8,192 nucleotides of DNA from Desulfobacteria bacterium (lineage in GTDB: Bacteria > Desulfobacterota > Desulfobacteria > Desulfobacterales > C00003060). Below the pieces are notes generated by a model, which saw only the letters and a program-made list of their open reading frames with translations, was not told where the DNA came from and did not search any database. The first letter of the stretch is position 1. Each line of letters begins with the position of its first letter. Made by a program: the position numbers and the translations under genes. This document shows positions 1 to 5,958 of this stretch, piece by piece. The DNA lies in NCBI GenBank assembly GCA_030145035.1, contig JAQYWL010000163.1, positions 1 through 8,192 of the forward strand. The letters are read 5' to 3'.

Positions 1-2
1 CG

Positions 3-188
3 ATTGAAACAACATGTCCTCAATGTGGATGCAGTGCTGTTTCTCACCTTTCAACCGAGGAAATCAGGAAAAAGTTCGGCCATGTTCCAAATGTGGAGTT
101 GGAATGTAGTGAGTGTATGCTCAAGTACAGTACTCCCATGAAAAAGGCCTGCCCTGAATGGGACAAGGAATGCAAGATGGAGCAGTAA
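3..188 (+). CDS. C-terminal part of a small cysteine-rich, zinc-ribbon-like protein (5' end cut by the window)
   Basis: The frame beginning at base 3 is open from the left edge to TAA at 186-188 and gives 61 residues. I do not recognise a named family. It shows CPQCGC near the start (Cys5, Cys8, Cys10 of the visible part) and CSEC at 35-38, a spacing that could form one zinc ribbon from two CxxC knuckles, plus Cys50 and Cys57 near the C-terminus. The middle and tail are charged, and no membrane segment is visible. The zinc knuckle starts only four residues after the edge, so the full protein may be only slightly longer, although a longer protein with this as its C-terminal ribbon is equally possible. 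The other two forward frames are broken here (a TGA at 5-7 and a TGA at 138-140). The cysteine spacing and clean reading frame support a real gene. Metal binding is inferred, and a nucleic-acid, protein-binding or redox role cannot be told apart. Confidence 0.6.
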   Translation: METTCPQCGCSAVSHLSTEEIRKKFGHVPNVELECSECMLKYSTPMKKACPEWDKECKMEQ

Positions 189-515
189 GAACTTTTGGCT
201 CCGGTTCGCTCCGGAATTGGCTTCTGGTCCGTAGGCTCACGGCCCGTACTGGTTACGCGTCGGCGGGCTCGTGGAGCCTATGGCTCGGGCGGAAAAAAAT
301 TTCCTTGGCCGGCACAGAGGGAAAAAGAATGTTGTGCTCTCCTTTGTTCCTGCGGCGTGGACGCCTGTTTGTTCAGATCAGTGGCCTGGCTACAATATCG
401 TGAAACACATTCTGTTTTCAAGGCGTCAGCGGCAATAGCAAATTTCCAAATGTTCTAAACTTAGGCAACGGTATTTGGTCGTTTTGAGAATTTGGACATT
501 GGAATTTAGAATTTG

Positions 516-546
516 TTTTGGATTTCGTGTTTTGGATTTCGTGTTT
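516..546. repeat. Perfect 14-bp tandem repeat, two copies plus 3 bases
   Basis: The unit TTTTGGATTTCGTG occurs at 516-529 and again without change at 530-543, and the next three bases (TTT) continue the pattern. It sits at the end of a degenerate AT-rich tract (about 490-515) carrying related words such as TTTGGACATTGG and AATTTAGAATTTG. I associate such tracts with intergenic spacers of deltaproteobacteria and other environmental bacteria. That association is from memory and not tested here. No function is evident. Confidence 0.85.
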
Positions 547-615
547 AAAAATCAAGGGTTTTCGGCCAGACACTAGTCAAGTAAATTGCCATACAATCAA
601 GGTACAATAAGAAAA

Positions 616-620
616 AGGGG
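616..620 (+). promoter_or_regulatory. Ribosome binding site of the copZ-like gene
   Basis: AGGGG lies six bases upstream of the ATG at 627, a good Shine-Dalgarno match that supports that start codon. Confidence 0.7.
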
Positions 621-626
621 AATCTC

Positions 627-824
627 ATGACTACGATCAAGATAAAGGGGATGTCGTGCAATCACTGTGTCATGGCCGTTACTAAGGCCTTGAATGAGAT
701 TGACTGGATCAAAGACGTCAAGGTGGACCTTGCAAAAGGTGAGGCTGCTTTTGATGAGGAAAAGGCCGTTGACATGGCCCTTGTAAGAGAACGGATCAAG
801 AAGGCAGGATACGAAGTTGTCTAG
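627..824 (+). CDS. copZ: CopZ-like copper chaperone (single HMA domain)
   Basis: This 65-residue protein is a single heavy-metal-associated (HMA) domain. The Cu(+)-binding loop reads KGMSCNHC with Cys11 and Cys14, the same signature as bacterial CopZ chaperones, and the domain ends in the usual GYEVV strand, so the length fits the family exactly. It has no signal peptide and should be cytosolic, carrying Cu(+) to the ATPase encoded next to it. The ATG follows AGGGG by six bases. Its TAG stop (822-824) lies inside the start region of the following CopA gene, giving an 8-base overlap and probable translational coupling. A MerP-like or general heavy-metal chaperone is the alternative, but the CNHC loop and the adjacent Cu-type ATPase favour copper. 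Confidence 0.9.
   Translation: MTTIKIKGMSCNHCVMAVTKALNEIDWIKDVKVDLAKGEAAFDEEKAVDMALVRERIKKAGYEVV
805..809 (+). promoter_or_regulatory. Ribosome binding site that decides the TTG start of copA
   Basis: CAGGA sits seven bases upstream of TTG at 817, inside the end of the copZ-like gene. In the copA frame the only stop upstream is TAA at 784-786, and no ATG or GTG occurs between it and 817. The next ATG is codon 12, which would cut into the first GMTCAAC motif. TTG 817 is therefore the best start. Confidence 0.65.
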
Positions 825-3279
825 TAAAGTTACACTCGACATTAGCGGCATGACCTGTGCGGCATGTGTTCTGCGTGTGGAGCAAGGGCTGAAAGACCTT
901 GATAGTGTCAAGAAGGCTTCAGTCAATTTTGCCACAGAGAAGGCAACCGTTGAATATGATCCTTCTGTCCTTGACCTTGAGAGCATTACCGACAAGGTGA
1001 AGGACCTGGGCTATGAAGTCGTGAGGTTGGAAGAATCTGATGGTGGTGTTGAAAAGACGACAATCTCAGTCGGGGGCATGACCTGTGCGGCTTGTGTGAG
1101 ACGTGTGGAATTGGCCTTAAAAGCGATTGACGGTGTCAAGGATGCGAGCGTCAACCTTTCCACTGCCAGGGCCACGCTCATTCACGGGCCTGACTGGGTT
1201 GGCGTGGAAGCGCTAAGACGGGTGGTTTCTGATGCTGGCTACAAATTCTTGGGCGTGCTTGGGGAAAGCCTGGAGGACCCTGTTGAGACTGCCCAGAAAA
1301 GAGAACTCAAAGAACTGAAAATCAAGTTCAGTGTTGGCGTGGTCTTTAGCATCGTTATCTTCATGGGTTCCATGCAGGACTGGTTTCCGTGGCTCCGGTC
1401 GATTCCCAGGCAGGTGATGCTTTTTTGCCTTTTTGTGCTCACGACCCCCGTTGTATTCTGGGTCGGGAGCCGGTTTTATGTAGGGGCTGTCAAGGCTGCC
1501 AGGCAAAAGACCACAGACATGAATACTCTGGTAGCTGTGGGGGCTTTTTCAGCTTACTTCTATTCTGCCTTGGTTACCTTCTTGCCGCAGGTTTTTGCAG
1601 GTGCGGGCATAGCTCCACACGTATATTTTGACGGTGCAGCCATGATCATAACCCTTATTCTCCTGGGGCGCCTGCTGGAGGCCAAGGCCAAAGGAAAGAC
1701 TTCCATGGCTATCAAAAGGCTGATGGGGCTCAAGCCAAAGACTGCACGAGTCATCCGGGATGGTAAGGAAATCGACATACCTATCAAGGCCGTGATCAAA
1801 GGAGACCTCATCCTGGTTCGGCCGGGAGAAAAGATCCCCACCGATGGGGTGATTGTTTCAGGGTCATCTTCAATCGACGAATCCATGCTCACCGGAGAAA
1901 GCATTCCCGTGGCCAAGGAGACGGGAGGCGAGGTGTTTGCGGCAACGCTCAACAAGAGCGGGAGTTTTACCTTCAAAGCAACCAAAGTGGGAGCCGAGAC
2001 AGCGCTTGCCCAAATCATCCGGCTGGTCGAAGAGGCTCAGGGGTCCAAGGCTCCTATCCAGCGGGTGGCGGACAAGGTGGCATCCATCTTTGTGCCTGTG
2101 GTTTTTGGCATAGCTGTGCTGACTTTTTTGATCTGGTACTTTTTCGTACCAGAGCCGATCTTCAGCCGCGCCTTGCTTAATTTCGTGTCGGTCCTGATCA
2201 TTGCCTGTCCCTGTGCCATGGGCCTGGCAACACCCACCGCCGTCATGGTGGGTACGGGATTGGGGGCTGAAAACGGTATTTTGATCAAAGGTGGGGAAAG
2301 CCTGGAGAGGGCTTATAAACTGACGACTATTGTTTTTGACAAGACCGGCACCCTGACTAAGGGAGAACCCGAGGTTACAGACATATTGACCGGAGGAGGC
2401 ATAGAACAACACGATATTTTGAAAATGGCCGTTTCCATTGAGGCCGTTTCTGAACACCCCCTGGCCCAGGCCATTATTGAAAAAGGCCGCCAACAAGAAT
2501 TGGACCCTGATCGTGTTGAGGACTTTGAGGCCCTATCAGGCCTTGGGGCCAGGGCAGTACTGAATGGCAAGGAATGCCTTTTGGGCAACCTGCGGCTTAT
2601 GGAAAGAGAGGCCGTGGCAATGAATGGGTTTAACGAGAAGGCCAAAAGACTTGCCAGTGAGGCCAAGACGTGTGTTTTTGTGGCCGAGGCAGGCCGGGTT
2701 GTTGGCCTTATTGCCCTTTCAGATATGCCCAGGGCATCTGCACACACCGCAGTCTCCGGGCTGAAGGACATGGGGATGAATGTGGCCATGATCACCGGAG
2801 ATAACGAAAAAACGGCCCGAGCCGTTGCTGGTGCTGTCGGCATCGATCAGATACTTGCCGAGGTGCTTCCCGGTAACAAAGCCGATGAGATAAAGCGGCT
2901 CCAGGCTCGGGGTCAGATCGTCGCCATGGTTGGAGACGGTATTAATGATGCGCCGGCTCTCACAACGGCAGACATCGGGATCGCCATTGGCGCAGGGACA
3001 GATGTGGCCATGGAAGCGAGCGACATTACGCTGATCAGAGATGATTTGCGATCGGTTCCCGTAGCCATCAGGCTCTCGTTTCAGACTATGAGGGTAATCA
3101 AACAAAACCTTTTCTGGGCATTTTTCTACAACAGCCTGGGGATTCCCATTGCAGCCGGGGCCCTGTATCCCTTTTTTGGAATCCTTTTGAATCCGGTAGT
3201 TGCGGCCGCTGCCATGGCCATGAGCTCGGTCTCTGTGGTTAGCAATTCGTTGCGCCTGCGCAAATTTCGGTTTGGGTAA
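817..3279 (+). CDS. copA: Cu(+)-exporting P1B-type ATPase CopA
   Basis: The 820-residue protein pumps Cu(+) out of the cytosol using ATP and resides in the inner membrane. Two N-terminal HMA domains carry MTCAAC at residues 12-17 and 88-93. The membrane part begins at about 170. The actuator domain has TGES at 359-362. The transport helix carries CPC (464-466). The P-domain has DKTGT with the phosphorylated Asp508, MITGDN at 658-663 and GDGIND at 706-711. The nucleotide domain has SEHP (545-548) and GLGAR (575-579). The last two helices hold Tyr771-Asn772 and the M802-S803-S804 motif typical of the Cu(+)-selective P1B-1 subgroup, so copper or silver rather than zinc or cadmium is expected. 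Length is normal and all catalytic motifs are intact. It begins at TTG, overlapping the chaperone gene by 8 bases. No copper-responsive regulator gene is visible in the window, and no clear terminator follows directly. Confidence 0.97.
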   Translation: MSSKVTLDISGMTCAACVLRVEQGLKDLDSVKKASVNFATEKATVEYDPSVLDLESITDKVKDLGYEVVRLEESDGGVEKTTISVGGMTCAACVRRVELALKAIDGVKDASVNLSTARATLIHGPDWVGVEALRRVVSDAGYKFLGVLGESLEDPVETAQKRELKELKIKFSVGVVFSIVIFMGSMQDWFPWLRSIPRQVMLFCLFVLTTPVVFWVGSRFYVGAVKAARQKTTDMNTLVAVGAFSAYFYSALVTFLPQVFAGAGIAPHVYFDGAAMIITLILLGRLLEAKAKGKTSMAIKRLMGLKPKTARVIRDGKEIDIPIKAVIKGDLILVRPGEKIPTDGVIVSGSSSIDESMLTGESIPVAKETGGEVFAATLNKSGSFTFKATKVGAETALAQIIRLVEEAQGSKAPIQRVADKVASIFVPVVFGIAVLTFLIWYFFVPEPIFSRALLNFVSVLIIACPCAMGLATPTAVMVGTGLGAENGILIKGGESLERAYKLTTIVFDKTGTLTKGEPEVTDILTGGGIEQHDILKMAVSIEAVSEHPLAQAIIEKGRQQELDPDRVEDFEALSGLGARAVLNGKECLLGNLRLMEREAVAMNGFNEKAKRLASEAKTCVFVAEAGRVVGLIALSDMPRASAHTAVSGLKDMGMNVAMITGDNEKTARAVAGAVGIDQILAEVLPGNKADEIKRLQARGQIVAMVGDGINDAPALTTADIGIAIGAGTDVAMEASDITLIRDDLRSVPVAIRLSFQTMRVIKQNLFWAFFYNSLGIPIAAGALYPFFGILLNPVVAAAAMAMSSVSVVSNSLRLRKFRFG

Positions 3280-3364
3280 AGATAAAGGTTGCAACACACA
3301 TTTCATGAATCCGTGTTTCTTGGTAACTACTCAGGTTCAAAGTTCCAATTCAGCCGTTAGGCCG

Positions 3365-3428
3365 TCGTAGCCTGCGGCCACTATGGCGAAGTCGGCTCGT
3401 AGCCATTGGCTACTATGGCGAAGTCGGC
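3365..3428. repeat. Two tandem copies of a 32-bp unit with an internal dyad
   Basis: Copies at 3365-3396 and 3397-3428 each begin TCGTAGCC and end in the identical 17 bases ACTATGGCGAAGTCGGC. They differ at four positions in the middle. In the second copy, GTAGCC-ATT-GGCTAC (3399-3413) is a perfect hairpin; in the first copy the differences weaken it. The copies abut with no spacer. No coding potential or known mobile-element end is recognised. Confidence 0.85.
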
Positions 3429-3458
3429 GGTTCACCCTGGCCCAGACCCTGGCCCAGA

Positions 3459-3623
3459 CCGGGTTTTTCTCTCCGTGGCATTGTCCAGCTTCTGTCGCGC
3501 CAGGGCGGGCCGGGTTTTTCTCCACTGGGCATGGTCCAACTTCCCTGGCCCAGACCGGGTTTCTCGCTGCTGGGCATTCTCCGGCTTCTGTCGCGCCAGG
3601 GCGGGCTGTCGCACCAGGGCGGG
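3459..3623. repeat. Array of three degenerate GC-rich units (51, 45 and 51 bp) plus a partial copy
   Basis: Units begin with CCGGGTTT at 3459, 3510 and 3555. The first and third are both 51 bases long and agree at 44 of 51 positions; their last 22 bases, running from GCTTCTG to CCAGGGCGGG, are identical. The middle unit shares the CCGGGTTTTTCTC head and a GGGCATGGTCCAACTTC core, then diverges into CCTGGCCCAGA. An 18-base partial tail, CTGTCGCACCAGGGCGGG, follows at 3606-3623. The array is preceded by two 12-base copies of CCTGGCCCAGAC at 3436-3459. Its CCAGGGCGGG tails can pair with GCCCGCC at 3639-3645, so an RNA from here could fold in alternative ways. Confidence 0.8.
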
Positions 3624-3696
3624 CTTTAGCTCACTCCTGCCCGCCATTGCCATGCATGCCGGCATATACGCCGTATACTGCGCCAGGCGGGTTAGA

Positions 3697-3721
3697 CACT
3701 TTAGGCACTTTAGTTCACTTG
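3697..3721. repeat. Short CACTTTAG repeat
   Basis: CACTTTAG occurs at 3697-3704 and 3706-3713, followed by the degenerate copy CACTTG at 3716-3721, giving spacings of 9 and 10 bases. It is too short to interpret and may be simple replication-slippage sequence. Confidence 0.6.
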
Positions 3722-3774
3722 TTGTTGAACATAGCACGAAATTTTCTGCCAGAAAAAACACGAATTTCAGAACC

Positions 3775-3798
3775 AAGGAACTAATATTCCTTTTTTTT
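3775..3798 (+). terminator. AT-rich candidate intrinsic terminator
   Basis: AAGGAA (3775-3780), a six-base loop CTAATA and TTCCTT (3787-3792) form a six-pair stem running into eight Ts (3791-3798). Only two of the six pairs are G:C, so the stem is weak, and it lies about 500 bases beyond copA. It could end a long copA 3' transcript or an RNA made from the repeat-rich spacer, or it could be chance. Confidence 0.35.
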
Positions 3799-3953
3799 CG
3801 GGCTGTCGCCCAAACACCCGTGGACCTATCGAATTGAAAAAGCCGTCAAGAGGGAGTGAGGTTTGCATTGTGCAGATCTGGGCATCAGGCTGTTAACGGG
3901 TAACCCCTCAATTGGAAAAAACGCTGTCATCGGTTAAGTAAGGTAGCCCCATT

Positions 3954-5408
3954 GTGCAACTCAGTATTTTCAAAAGGCTAACCCTCGGGTACTTAGCGAT
4001 TATGCTCCTTATCATCTTCCTGGGAGTATATGTGACTATAAAGTTGAATCAGTTAAACCGCATCGCCCGTGCAGTAATATCCGTAGATAGCGCTGCCATA
4101 GGACTCACGGAAAACCTCTTAGAGGCCTTGTTTTCTCAAGTGGGCTTTGAAAAAAAATATCTTATTTCAAGAGACCAGGACTTTTACCAAAAGTTTCAGG
4201 AAATACAGGAATATTTTTCAAAAGATCTGGAAAGACTTGGGAGTCTTATGGATACCTCAAAGAAAAAAAGATTGTTTGGCCAGGCAACAAAAATGTATGG
4301 CCACTATTTTTCTTTAGTTAAAGAGGAATCTATTTTTATGACCAATGGCCAGGATTACTCGTACGAAGAATTTAAGGGAAAAAAGGGGGAAATCGTTGAT
4401 GACATTAACCGGAAACTAAGAGAAATTATTCAAATGGCCAGGCTGGATAGGGATAAAAAATTGCAGGCTTCGAGCCGGATAAGTTCCCGGGTTTTAAAAA
4501 TTGCCACTGTTACCGCAGCATTGGTTATCGTGATGGGAATTCTTATATCTTTTTTTAACACCAGAAGTATAAATAATCCGATTCGAGTTTTACAAGAAAA
4601 AACAAAAGAAATATCTGATGGTAAATTCGAAGAGGTGCCGAATATTTCTTCACCTCCGGAGATCAAGGAATTGGTGAACGCCTTTAACTTGATGTGCAAA
4701 CGGCTAAAAGAGCTAGAGCAGATGAAGGCGGACTTCATAAGTCATGTATCCCATGAACTCCGTACCCCATTAACTTCTATCAAAGGAGCTTCCAGTATGC
4801 TGCTAGAAGGCGTCTTTTTGAGTATGCCGGAAAAGCAGAATAAGCTTTTGACGATTATAGAAGAAGAGTGTGAAAGATTAATAGAATCGGTTAATAGCAT
4901 TCTGGATCTTTCATGTATGGAAGCTAAAATGATGGATTATTACTTTAGAGAATGTCAGCTTATTCCGGTAATACAGGAAACCGTTTTAAGGTTTACGCCT
5001 ATTGCCCTTACAAGTCGAATTGACCTTGAGTTAAAGCTTCCTCCTGACCTGTCTCTGGTCAAAATAGACGAGCAGAGAATTCGCCAGGTCATAGAGAATT
5101 TGTTGGGGAATGCCTTGAAATTTACTTCCGAAGGAGGCAGAGTCATTATTTCTGCTGCACTTAAAAGAAACCGGAAAGCATATGTTGAGGTCTCTGTTTC
5201 AGATACCGGCTGTGGAATTCCCAAGGGCGACTTGAAAAAGATATTTGATAAATTCAAAAGAACAGATGCAGGAAGGAAAGCAGCCGGAGGAACCGGCCTG
5301 GGCCTTTCAATTGCAAAACATATCATTGCGGCACATGGAGGGAAAATATGGGTAGAGAGCGAACCAGGAAAGGGAAGCACCTTCTTCTTTTCCCTGCCTG
5401 TTGTATAG
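3954..5408 (+). CDS. glrK: Membrane-bound sensor histidine kinase, GlrK/QseE-like
   Basis: The 484-residue protein has a first membrane helix at about 11-31, an all-helical extracytoplasmic region at about 33-180, and a second helix at about 181-201. A HAMP linker follows (202-255), then a HisKA domain with phospho-acceptor His267 in FISHVSHELRTP, and a HATPase domain with the N-box (Asn382, Asn386), G1 box DTGCG (417-421) and G2 box GGTGLGLS (445-452). All catalytic motifs are intact. It should autophosphorylate on His267 and pass phosphate to the regulator encoded two genes downstream. Its length, two-helix topology and gene order match enterobacterial GlrK (about 475 residues), and a stretch around 64-80 (FEKKYLISRDQDFY) resembles the GlrK sensor as I remember it. 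The start is GTG at 3954, ten bases after TAAGG; it precedes a good positively charged membrane-anchor N-terminus. The gene is AT-rich compared with copA. The signal sensed is unknown. Confidence 0.92.
   Translation: MQLSIFKRLTLGYLAIMLLIIFLGVYVTIKLNQLNRIARAVISVDSAAIGLTENLLEALFSQVGFEKKYLISRDQDFYQKFQEIQEYFSKDLERLGSLMDTSKKKRLFGQATKMYGHYFSLVKEESIFMTNGQDYSYEEFKGKKGEIVDDINRKLREIIQMARLDRDKKLQASSRISSRVLKIATVTAALVIVMGILISFFNTRSINNPIRVLQEKTKEISDGKFEEVPNISSPPEIKELVNAFNLMCKRLKELEQMKADFISHVSHELRTPLTSIKGASSMLLEGVFLSMPEKQNKLLTIIEEECERLIESVNSILDLSCMEAKMMDYYFRECQLIPVIQETVLRFTPIALTSRIDLELKLPPDLSLVKIDEQRIRQVIENLLGNALKFTSEGGRVIISAALKRNRKAYVEVSVSDTGCGIPKGDLKKIFDKFKRTDAGRKAAGGTGLGLSIAKHIIAAHGGKIWVESEPGKGSTFFFSLPVV
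5337..5342 (+). promoter_or_regulatory. Ribosome binding site for the lipoprotein gene, inside the kinase gene
   Basis: GGAGGG lies five bases upstream of ATG 5348 while still encoding the kinase C-terminus. This strong match supports the start that makes the two genes overlap by 61 bases. Confidence 0.7.
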
Positions 5409-5902
5409 CCCTGCTCCTTGGAACTTGGGGGTGTACTCATTTTCCGGAAAAATGGAAAGGTGAAGGACGTCTTGCAAGGGCCGGGACCCTTTTGGTCAAA
5501 GGAGAATATGGAGCATCCCTGAGGGAGACAAAGGAAGTGTTAAGGCTATATCCACGAACTCTGGGTGATGAAGCGCTCTTTCAGATGGGGCTAATTTACG
5601 CTTGTCCCAAGAATCCAGACCAGGATTACCAGAGATCCCTGAAACGCTTTCAAAGGGTAATAAAGGAATTCCCCAAAAGTAGGGTAAAGAATCAAGCAGA
5701 GGTATGGGTCTTATTAATACAAGAGATAATGGATAAAGAGAGGGAAATTGGTGAGTTAAAGCAAAAAAATAGCCACTTAGGGAAGGCGCTCAAAAAAGAG
5801 AAAGAAAACGCAAAAGAATTAGAAAGCCAGGTAGAGAAGTTAAAGGACCAATTATTGAGGCTAAAGGAGATCGACCTGGGGATCGAGAAAAAGAAAAGAT
5901 AA
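5348..5902 (+). CDS. Putative outer-membrane lipoprotein with TPR-like helices and a coiled coil (QseG position)
   Basis: The 184-residue protein starts with an Arg/Lys-rich stretch, a hydrophobic core at 12-27 and a cysteine at 29 in LLLGTWGC, which reads as a lipoprotein signal peptide although Thr-Trp-Gly before the Cys is an atypical lipobox. Residues about 38-125 form helix pairs of TPR type (GEYGASLRETKEVLRLYPR, then RSLKRFQRVIKEFPKS). Residues about 128-175 are a Lys/Glu-rich coiled coil. It lies between a sensor kinase and a sigma-54 regulator, exactly where QseG (YfhG) sits in enterobacteria; there QseG is an outer-membrane lipoprotein that binds the kinase sensor domain. A similar kinase-modulating role is inferred from position and architecture, since I see no sequence identity strong enough to prove orthology. 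The start ATG overlaps the kinase gene by 61 bases in another frame. Without that start no complete signal peptide would remain. Confidence 0.8.
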   Translation: MGRERTRKGKHLLLFPACCIALLLGTWGCTHFPEKWKGEGRLARAGTLLVKGEYGASLRETKEVLRLYPRTLGDEALFQMGLIYACPKNPDQDYQRSLKRFQRVIKEFPKSRVKNQAEVWVLLIQEIMDKEREIGELKQKNSHLGKALKKEKENAKELESQVEKLKDQLLRLKEIDLGIEKKKR

Positions 5903-5903
5903 T

Positions 5904-5933
5904 CGTTCACGGTGAACTCTGAACCTGTGAACG
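5904..5933. repeat. Inverted and direct TGAAC repeats between the lipoprotein and regulator genes
   Basis: CGTTCAC (5904-5910) and GTGAACG (5927-5933) are perfect inverted arms. The first arm can alternatively pair locally as TTCAC-G-GTGAA (5907-5917). TGAAC recurs directly at 5913, 5920 and 5928. The element nearly fills the 56-base gap and ends about 15 bases before the regulator's ribosome binding site. It could be an intra-operon RNA structure or a decayed intergenic repeat. No T-run follows, so it is not a standard terminator. Confidence 0.5.
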
Positions 5934-5958
5934 CCTACGATAATTGTGAGGGAAGAAG

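Larger units (their letters stand above)
189..626. other. 438-base noncoding spacer upstream of the copper operon
   Basis: Two overlapping frames of about 80 codons (158-403 and 195-458) cross this stretch, but they are rich in Arg, Trp and Ser, lack recognisable motifs and look fortuitous. The left half is GC-rich with small dyads: TCCGG/CCGGA at 200-204 and 211-215, GGCTC-GTG-GAGCC at 266-278, and GGCGT-GG-ACGCC at 354-365. None is followed by a T-run, so I do not call a terminator for the upstream gene. The right half (about 470-550) is AT-rich and made of variations on TTTGGA and GAATTT, ending in a perfect 14-bp tandem repeat. TACAAT occurs at 592-597 and at 603-608 just upstream of the copZ ribosome binding site, but I could not pair either with a convincing -35 box. 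Confidence 0.6.
3280..3953. other. 674-base noncoding, repeat-rich spacer between copA and the kinase gene
   Basis: Frames of 114-143 codons cross this spacer on both strands, but they translate repeated DNA into low-complexity Ala/Arg/Pro/Gly-rich strings in several frames at once, so none is called a gene. The contents in order are a 32-bp tandem duplication (3365-3428), a family of about 50-bp GC-rich units (3459-3623), a GC-rich dyad GGCGGGC/GCCCGCC (3618-3624 with 3639-3645), an imperfect hairpin GCATATAC-GCC-GTATACTGC (3662-3681, one bulged C), a CACTTTAG repeat (3697-3721), a perfect TTTTCTG-C-CAGAAAA dyad (3742-3756), and a terminator-like hairpin (3775-3798). The last 150 bases before the kinase gene contain no promoter I can defend, and no GG-N10-GC sigma-54 element was found. 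Confidence 0.7.

Noticed and set aside
158..458. Overlapping forward reading frames of 81 and 87 codons after the cysteine-rich gene
   Set aside because: Arg/Trp/Ser-rich with no motif and no conserved-looking domain. The first begins inside the upstream gene in another frame, and both cross small GC-rich dyads typical of noncoding DNA.
567..597. Possible MerR/CueR-type promoter (CAGACA, 19-base spacer, TACAAT) upstream of copZ
   Set aside because: The spacer length suits a MerR-family promoter, but the spacer has no dyad symmetry about its centre and the -35 matches only four of six bases, so it cannot be supported.
1213..3306. Several minus-strand frames of 67-208 codons within copA
   Set aside because: They are antisense shadows of a complete, motif-intact ATPase gene and show no protein motifs of their own.
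3470..3500. Sigma-54-like element TGGCATTGTCCAGCTT upstream of the kinase gene
   Set aside because: GG and GC are separated by nine bases instead of the required ten. The same near-match recurs in another repeat unit at 3572-3586, and it is over 450 bases from the kinase start.
3459..3623. CRISPR-like array
   Set aside because: The repeat units abut directly, vary in length and sequence, and have no unique spacers between identical repeats.
3383..3837. Frames of 114-143 codons on both strands in the spacer after copA
   Set aside because: They translate the same GC-rich repeat units in several frames at once, giving low-complexity Ala/Arg/Gly/Pro strings. Open frames here follow from base composition and repetition.
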